Assembly (NCBI GenBank): GCA_007124075.1
Contig: SLFV01000039.1
Coordinates: forward strand, 1-21,077
Length of the DNA: 21,077 nt
Reading direction: 5' to 3'
Source of the DNA: Roseimaritima sp.
GTDB lineage: Bacteria; Planctomycetota; Planctomycetia; Pirellulales; Pirellulaceae
Each line of letters starts with the position of its first letter. The stretch's first letter is position 1. The position numbers and the translations under genes are program-made. The notes under the pieces were generated by a model, which was not told where the DNA came from, did not search any database, and saw nothing but the letters and a program-made list of their open reading frames with translations. This document shows, piece by piece, positions 16,743 to 21,077 of the stretch.

Positions 16743-16773
16743 TTGCAACCAATGGCTTGCACCTGAGTATAAC
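16743..16773 (+). promoter_or_regulatory. Possible sigma-70 promoter of pckA
   Basis: TTGCAA (16743-16748) and TATAAC (16768-16773) resemble -35 and -10 hexamers with a 19-nt spacer, slightly longer than the usual 17. Initiation would give a leader of about 35 nt before the pckA ATG at 16816. The call rests on motif likeness only. Confidence 0.3.
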
Positions 16774-16815
16774 TTCTAACCCGTCGAATTATCGCTTGTA
16801 CGAGGCCGTTTTGTC

Positions 16816-18381
16816 ATGGATTTAAGCAGCTATGGACTGCATGTTTCGGAGGTCGTTCATAACGCCACTCCGGCTAGGTTATACGAATATGCAATCGTCG
16901 ACCATCACGCGGTGATCGCCGCTAGCGGCGCGCTTGCGACCCGCAGCGGGGACAAGACCGGTCGCAGCCCGAAGGACAAGCGAATTGTTGACCATCCAGA
17001 CTCCACGGGGAGTATCTGGTGGGGAGATGTGAATATCCGCCTAACCGAACGCTCTTTCGCGATCAACCGGCAACGCGCGGTCGATTATCTGAACACACGC
17101 TCGCGGTTATTTGTCTGCGACGGTTTCGCTGGCTGGGCGCCCCAGTACCAGGTTCGCGTCCGCGTGATCGCGGAAAGTGCGTACCATGCGTTGTTCATGC
17201 ACAACATGTTGATTCGACCGACCGCGGCAGAGGCCCGGTCCTTCGATAAAATCGATCTGGTCATCCTTAACGCGGGTAGTTTTCCAGCCAACCCGTATAC
17301 CTCGGAAATGACCAGCAAAACCAGTATCGATGTCAGTTTCGAAGACGGGGAGATGGTGATTTTGGGGACGCAGTATGCTGGCGAAATGAAAAAGGGAGTT
17401 TTCACGGTCATGAATTATTTGATGCCCAAACAGGGTGTCCTCAGCATGCACTGCAGTGCCAATGAAGGTAACCAGGGCGATGTCAGTCTGTTCTTTGGGC
17501 TTTCCGGGACCGGCAAGACCACCCTGTCGACGGATCCCCAGCGGAAACTAATCGGTGATGACGAGCATTGCTGGTCGGACGAAGGTATCTTCAATATCGA
17601 AGGGGGGTGCTACGCGAAGGCCATTCACCTTAGCAGTGAAAACGAGCCGGAAATCTATCAGGCAATCCGGTTTGGGGCTGTGTTGGAAAACGTTGTCTAC
17701 GATTCGGGCACGCATGTGGTCAATTACGACGATGCCTCGGTTACAGAAAACACACGAGTCGCCTACCCCATCGAATTCATTGAACGATCGAAGCTCCCGT
17801 GCATTGGTGGACATCCCAAGAACATTATTTTTCTTACCTGTGATGCTTTTGGCGTCCTGCCGCCGGTTAGTCGTCTGAACCCAGCTCAAGCAATGTATCA
17901 CTTCATCAGTGGTTACACGGCCAAGGTTGCCGGGACCGAAATGGGGGTTGCTGAGCCGACGGCGACCTTCAGTGCTTGTTTTGGGGCCGCGTTTCTGGTT
18001 TGGCATCCCACAAAGTATGCGGAGATGTTGGCCGAAAAGATTCAACGACATGGTGTCCGCGTCTGGTTGGTCAACACAGGCTGGACGGGAGGCGGACCCG
18101 GGATGGGGCAGCGAATGAACCTGAAGCATACGCGGGCGATCATTGACGCGATCCATGATGGCAGTTTGGAGCAGGCTAGTTTTCAAACCGATCCTCGCTT
18201 TCAGCTAGCAGTGCCCCAGCAGTGTGCCGGTGTCCCCAGCGAACTGCTGTGGCCAGAAAATACTTGGGAAGACAAACAGGGCTATGCGATTGCTTCTACA
18301 CGTCTGGCGGATCTGTTCAGGCAGAACTTTCAGCAATATCAAACGGCGGCAAGTCCAGATGTCATCGCCGCTGGACCTTGA
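16816..18381 (+). CDS. pckA: Phosphoenolpyruvate carboxykinase (ATP)
   Basis: A 521-residue cytosolic enzyme converting oxaloacetate and ATP to phosphoenolpyruvate, CO2 and ADP, the first committed step of gluconeogenesis. Diagnostic motifs are present: TGRSPKDKR (48-56, substrate Arg), K192 and H212 (Mn ligands, in GEMKKGVFTVMNYLMP and MHCSAN), the P-loop GLSGTGKTT (228-236, K234), the kinase-2 motif LIGDDEHCW (246-253), and GGCYAK. Length and motifs are those of the ATP-dependent class, not the GTP class. The start at 16816 gives the normal family N-terminus. A small secreted protein gene follows 21 bp later with its own strong ribosome site, so they are probably co-transcribed. Confidence 0.97.
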   Translation: MDLSSYGLHVSEVVHNATPARLYEYAIVDHHAVIAASGALATRSGDKTGRSPKDKRIVDHPDSTGSIWWGDVNIRLTERSFAINRQRAVDYLNTRSRLFVCDGFAGWAPQYQVRVRVIAESAYHALFMHNMLIRPTAAEARSFDKIDLVILNAGSFPANPYTSEMTSKTSIDVSFEDGEMVILGTQYAGEMKKGVFTVMNYLMPKQGVLSMHCSANEGNQGDVSLFFGLSGTGKTTLSTDPQRKLIGDDEHCWSDEGIFNIEGGCYAKAIHLSSENEPEIYQAIRFGAVLENVVYDSGTHVVNYDDASVTENTRVAYPIEFIERSKLPCIGGHPKNIIFLTCDAFGVLPPVSRLNPAQAMYHFISGYTAKVAGTEMGVAEPTATFSACFGAAFLVWHPTKYAEMLAEKIQRHGVRVWLVNTGWTGGGPGMGQRMNLKHTRAIIDAIHDGSLEQASFQTDPRFQLAVPQQCAGVPSELLWPENTWEDKQGYAIASTRLADLFRQNFQQYQTAASPDVIAAGP

Positions 18382-18402
18382 CGGGGCAGGAGGGCTACCG
18401 CT

Positions 18403-19278
18403 TTGATCCGGTTTGTTTGTTCCTGCTGGCTGTTGCTTTGGCTCACCCTCGGAGTGGGGTTCGCTTGTGAACCGCCAGTGCGAATCGAGACCGAGACCGG
18501 TGAGCCTGAGGTGTCGCATCCGCTAATCCGAGTGGCTCCCGACGACCCACTGAGCCAATTGCCGGCGGAGCATTTTGCCGCTACCGAGAAATTGCTTGAT
18601 CATTTGATTCGCCGGTACGTTCCCGACAAACATGTCGATTCCAGCAAATGGGGCCAGACAAAACGGATGTACGCTGGAGTCAAGCTGTCGGCGGATCAGG
18701 GACGCATTCGCACGAAACGCCGTTATCGCGACGTCAATCATGGGCGCTGGCGATGGGTGGAAGTCGCACTAAGCCAGTTGAATCAACAGCATCCGTTCAA
18801 TGTTTCGACACGAATTCTTCAGTGGGACGCCGCGGAGCAACAAATTCGGGTGTCCATAACTGCGGAGGCGGACCTGGAATTGTTCGCTCGACAGGCTCGC
18901 TACAATCTAGGGGTAAGGTTATACTCGGTGCATCTGGAAGCTACGGCGTCAGTCCAGTTGCAAGCTGAATTGACAATCGGCATGGGGCTGGACTACTCGC
19001 GTTTCCCCCCCGCCGTGACGATTGACCCGACAATCGACGCTGCCAAACTGCAGATCGTGGCCTTTCAGCTTCAACGGCTCAGCCATCTGCATGGTGATCC
19101 GACTGCCGTACTGAGCGACGGTCTGGAGTATTGGCTACGGAATGAGTGGCTGCCCAAGCAGAATGCCAAACTGCCCGAACGCCTAAACGCCAAGCTGAAC
19201 CGCCGTACGGAGTTGTTGACATTTTCTCTCAGTGACTGGCTGAAGCAACGTTTGCCCGAAGCCACGCCGCAGCGGTAA
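18403..19278 (+). CDS. Secreted protein of unknown function
   Basis: A 291-residue protein not assigned to a family. The start is TTG at 18403, supported by a perfect AGGAGG (18388-18393) with 9 nt spacing. The N-terminus is a signal peptide (MIRFVCSCWLLLWLTLGVGFA); a Cys follows directly but the preceding GFA is a poor lipobox. The mature part is rich in Arg, Gln and alternating hydrophobic residues, suggesting beta strands: KRMYAGVKLSADQGRIRTKRRY, then repeated strand-like stretches such as IRVSITAEADLELFARQARYNLGVRL and ATASVQLQAELTIGMGL. The C-terminus (LSDWLKQRLPEA) looks helical. It lies directly behind pckA, though a role in that pathway is not implied by an exported protein. Confidence 0.75.
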   Translation: MIRFVCSCWLLLWLTLGVGFACEPPVRIETETGEPEVSHPLIRVAPDDPLSQLPAEHFAATEKLLDHLIRRYVPDKHVDSSKWGQTKRMYAGVKLSADQGRIRTKRRYRDVNHGRWRWVEVALSQLNQQHPFNVSTRILQWDAAEQQIRVSITAEADLELFARQARYNLGVRLYSVHLEATASVQLQAELTIGMGLDYSRFPPAVTIDPTIDAAKLQIVAFQLQRLSHLHGDPTAVLSDGLEYWLRNEWLPKQNAKLPERLNAKLNRRTELLTFSLSDWLKQRLPEATPQR

Positions 19279-19337
19279 GAAACCGCAGGGAGCCCGTTCG
19301 TGTGCGGGGTGAGGTAGATACGTTTTTGTCGCTCGCC

Positions 19338-19640
19338 TTAAAACGGGTCCATTGCATCCCAGTCCTCTGTTTCCGATTCGGGCAGCGTGGGCCGATCCTC
19401 TAAAGGCTCCGTCAGGGGGTTACCGTCGGCATCAAACCCAGACAGTTTCGCGATTCGCTGCTGAGCGGCCTGTAATTGCAGTTGGCAAAACTTCAGGGCC
19501 TGAATTCCGGCTTCGTAGGCGTCTAAGGCTTCCTCCAGTCCCAGGTCCTGGTTTTCCAGCTTATCAACAGTGGCTTCCACCTGTTTCAAGGCGACTTCGA
19601 AGGTCTGTTGGTTGATTTTCTTGGATGTTTTTTTAGCCAT
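19338..19640 (-). CDS. xseB: Exodeoxyribonuclease VII small subunit
   Basis: A 100-residue protein with the XseB helical hairpin: FEVALKQVEATVDKLENQDLGLEEALDAYEAGI followed by CQLQLQAAQQRIAKL. The core LEEALDAYEAG (about 38-48) is the family signature. The acidic Pro-rich tail (about 73-100) extends beyond the usual length of 70-80 residues. The frame is open upstream to 19772, but the Met at 19640 (MAKKTSKK) begins the conserved part and is preferred. XseB binds the catalytic XseA subunit in the enzyme that degrades single-stranded DNA. The xseA gene, which commonly neighbours it, is not in the window. Confidence 0.9.
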   Translation of the reverse strand: MAKKTSKKINQQTFEVALKQVEATVDKLENQDLGLEEALDAYEAGIQALKFCQLQLQAAQQRIAKLSGFDADGNPLTEPLEDRPTLPESETEDWDAMDPF

Positions 19641-19852
19641 ATTTTGTTCTCGGTCAGGAGGTCCGCGTAGGCCCGATGATTGCAACTTCAGGCGGGTAAG
19701 GCAACCAGTGCGGATTTGACGCTTGTACCGCTTGCATCGCAACCCGAATGCGACGCCCTGGTCGGAAGGCACTCGCTAGTTCTTCTAGCAGGTGAGATGC
19801 TGGTTACAATAAAGTAAATGTCTAAGCTTCAATCTGTTTTCGAGTTCTGCGG

Positions 19853-21077
19853 ATGAGCACCCCATCGCCCGATCAATTCTTGCAACGTATCGTCGATACC
19901 GGCTTGGCTGACCGCTTGACCGTCGATCAAGCGTTGCGAGATCTCGGGCAATCGGAGCATTCACTTGAGGGTTACGTCCGCGCAGTGCAGAGACGCGGCA
20001 TTTTGACGACGTTACAGACTGAGAAAATCCTGCGAGGCGATCGAGTTGGCTATTTCTATGGCAAGTATAAGGTTTTGTACTTGATTGGGGCAGGTACCTT
20101 TGCGCGTGTCTATCGCGCCGAGAAACTGGGCGATCTCACCACCAAAGAAGCCGAGTCCAGCGGCCAGAACGTTTTTGCAGTCAAGGTCTTGCGAAAACGC
20201 TTTCGTGACGAAGCCGCTCAGTTGGAGCAGTTTTTACGCGAAGGTCGAATGGGGCTGAAGTTGCGGCACCCCAATATTGTCAGCGTCTATGAAGTCAATT
20301 CCGACGTTTACAATCCGTTCATGGCGATGGAATTTGTCGAGGGGCAAACTTTGCGAGAATTGATGAAAATCCGCAAGACGCTTCCCCCGATGACCACGCT
20401 GAAGTTAATGCTGGACATTGCCATGGGCTTGGCACACGCCGCCAGTATGGGGATCTCGCATCGCGACATGAAGTTGTCCAATGTGTTGGTCAGTTCCAGC
20501 GGCACGGCCAAACTGGTCGATTTTGGCTTGGCGGCACTTGCTGACCGTAACAACCCGGAACGGATTGCGGATTGTCCCAACGCGCGGGCGATCGATTACG
20601 CGGCGTTGGAACGGGGCACGAATGTGCGGAAAGACGATCCACGTAGTGATGTCTATTTTGCCGGAGCGATGATGTATCAAATGCTCTGTGGCGAGCCCGC
20701 CTTGCTGGAAACCCGTGATCGTTTGGCACGTTTGAACGTGACGCGGTTTCAACAGGTCACGCCGCTGCACCAGGTGGCACCTGACCTGCCTCCACCCGTT
20801 GTGCAGTTGTGCAGCAAAGCCATGGAGCTGACACCCGAAAATCGATATCAATCCGCTAACGAGATGGTTGCGGAGTTGAAAAAGGTCATGCAACGCTTGG
20901 AGGCAGGACCGAGGCAACGGGTAACCGCAGATGGAAAAACGGTCTTGGAATACCCCGAAGATGAAGACCCTACCAACGAGGGCGAAGGCTTGGTGGTCAT
21001 GTTGGTCGAATCAAAGCCCGCCCTGCAGGACGCCATCCGCGAGACGTTGAAACGGCGAGGTTACCGCGTGTTAGTGA
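19853..21077 (+). CDS. Ser/Thr protein kinase with C-terminal receiver domain (3' partial)
   Basis: The frame runs from the ATG at 19853 off the right end (408 residues seen). A helical N-terminus of about 65 residues (LTVDQALRDLG) precedes a Hanks-type kinase domain: glycine loop LIGAGTFARVY (78-88), ATP Lys K111 (FAVKVL), catalytic loop HRDMKLSN (203-210; D205, N210) and DFG (223-225). The activation segment is replaced by AIDYAALERGTNVRKDDPRSDVY, with no canonical APE, a form seen in planctomycete kinases. After the kinase domain (ending about 348) an acidic linker leads to VVMLVESKPALQDAIRETLKRRGYRVLV. This is the first strand and helix of a response-regulator receiver, with E386 as one acidic-pocket residue. 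No transmembrane segment is seen. The receiver phospho-acceptor lies beyond the window. Confidence 0.85.
   Translation, partial: MSTPSPDQFLQRIVDTGLADRLTVDQALRDLGQSEHSLEGYVRAVQRRGILTTLQTEKILRGDRVGYFYGKYKVLYLIGAGTFARVYRAEKLGDLTTKEAESSGQNVFAVKVLRKRFRDEAAQLEQFLREGRMGLKLRHPNIVSVYEVNSDVYNPFMAMEFVEGQTLRELMKIRKTLPPMTTLKLMLDIAMGLAHAASMGISHRDMKLSNVLVSSSGTAKLVDFGLAALADRNNPERIADCPNARAIDYAALERGTNVRKDDPRSDVYFAGAMMYQMLCGEPALLETRDRLARLNVTRFQQVTPLHQVAPDLPPPVVQLCSKAMELTPENRYQSANEMVAELKKVMQRLEAGPRQRVTADGKTVLEYPEDEDPTNEGEGLVVMLVESKPALQDAIRETLKRRGYRVLV

Noticed and set aside
17548..18186. A 212-codon minus-strand frame antisense to pckA
   Set aside because: The opposite strand encodes the conserved catalytic half of PEP carboxykinase; the antisense translation has no recognisable domain.

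Overview
The window looks like chromosomal DNA of a planctomycete, most likely of the Pirellulaceae (Rhodopirellula/Blastopirellula relatives). This is inferred from gene content: a Tat-exported Gfo/Idh/MocA oxidoreductase, a small secreted fasciclin-domain protein, a response regulator ending in an RsbW-like ATPase fold, a Ser/Thr kinase whose activation segment contains DYAALERG, an M48 protease with a TerB-like tail, and a sigma factor with a long acidic N-terminus. GC content is moderate, start codons include TTG, and Shine-Dalgarno sequences are often weak. No rRNA, tRNA, CRISPR array, insertion sequence or phage gene was seen, so most of it reads as core chromosome.

Layout. Positions 1-1292 hold the C-terminal part of an M48 metalloprotease. 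At 1584-2090 is a secreted fasciclin protein closed by a near-perfect intrinsic terminator. A roughly 310-bp structured spacer leads to a Tat-signal oxidoreductase (2481-3821), convergent with a GNAT acetyltransferase (3848-4399, minus). From 4763 to 7516 runs a metal-uptake operon: a TroA/MntC-type lipoprotein, a MntB/SitB-type ATPase overlapping it by 4 bp, and then, where an ABC-3 permease would be expected, an EamA/DMT-family transporter. A 22-bp dyad resembling a DtxR/IdeR box sits at the head of this operon. Positions 7607-11896 carry a signalling pair: a receiver-ATPase protein with a degenerate N-box and a soluble hybrid histidine kinase (three PAS, HisKA, HATPase, pseudo-receiver, receiver, HPt). 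Its stop codon overlaps that of the primary-type sigma factor gene on the opposite strand (11893-13497).

The divergent spacer between the sigma gene and a [2Fe-2S] ferredoxin (13901) is rich in dyads and has a plus-strand terminator-like hairpin. The ferredoxin is followed 10 bp later by an AstE/aspartoacylase-like zinc hydrolase. Then come an O-methyltransferase (minus), ATP-dependent PEP carboxykinase (pckA) with a secreted protein of unknown function behind it, xseB (minus), and a Ser/Thr kinase fused to a receiver domain that runs off the right end.

The most unusual items are the metal ABC operon with a DMT transporter in the permease slot, the paired degeneration of signalling domains (N-box loss in the regulator, Asp-to-Asn pseudo-receiver in the kinase), the kinase-receiver fusion, and the structured spacer before the Tat oxidoreductase. 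All functional statements come from reading motifs. No database search was run.
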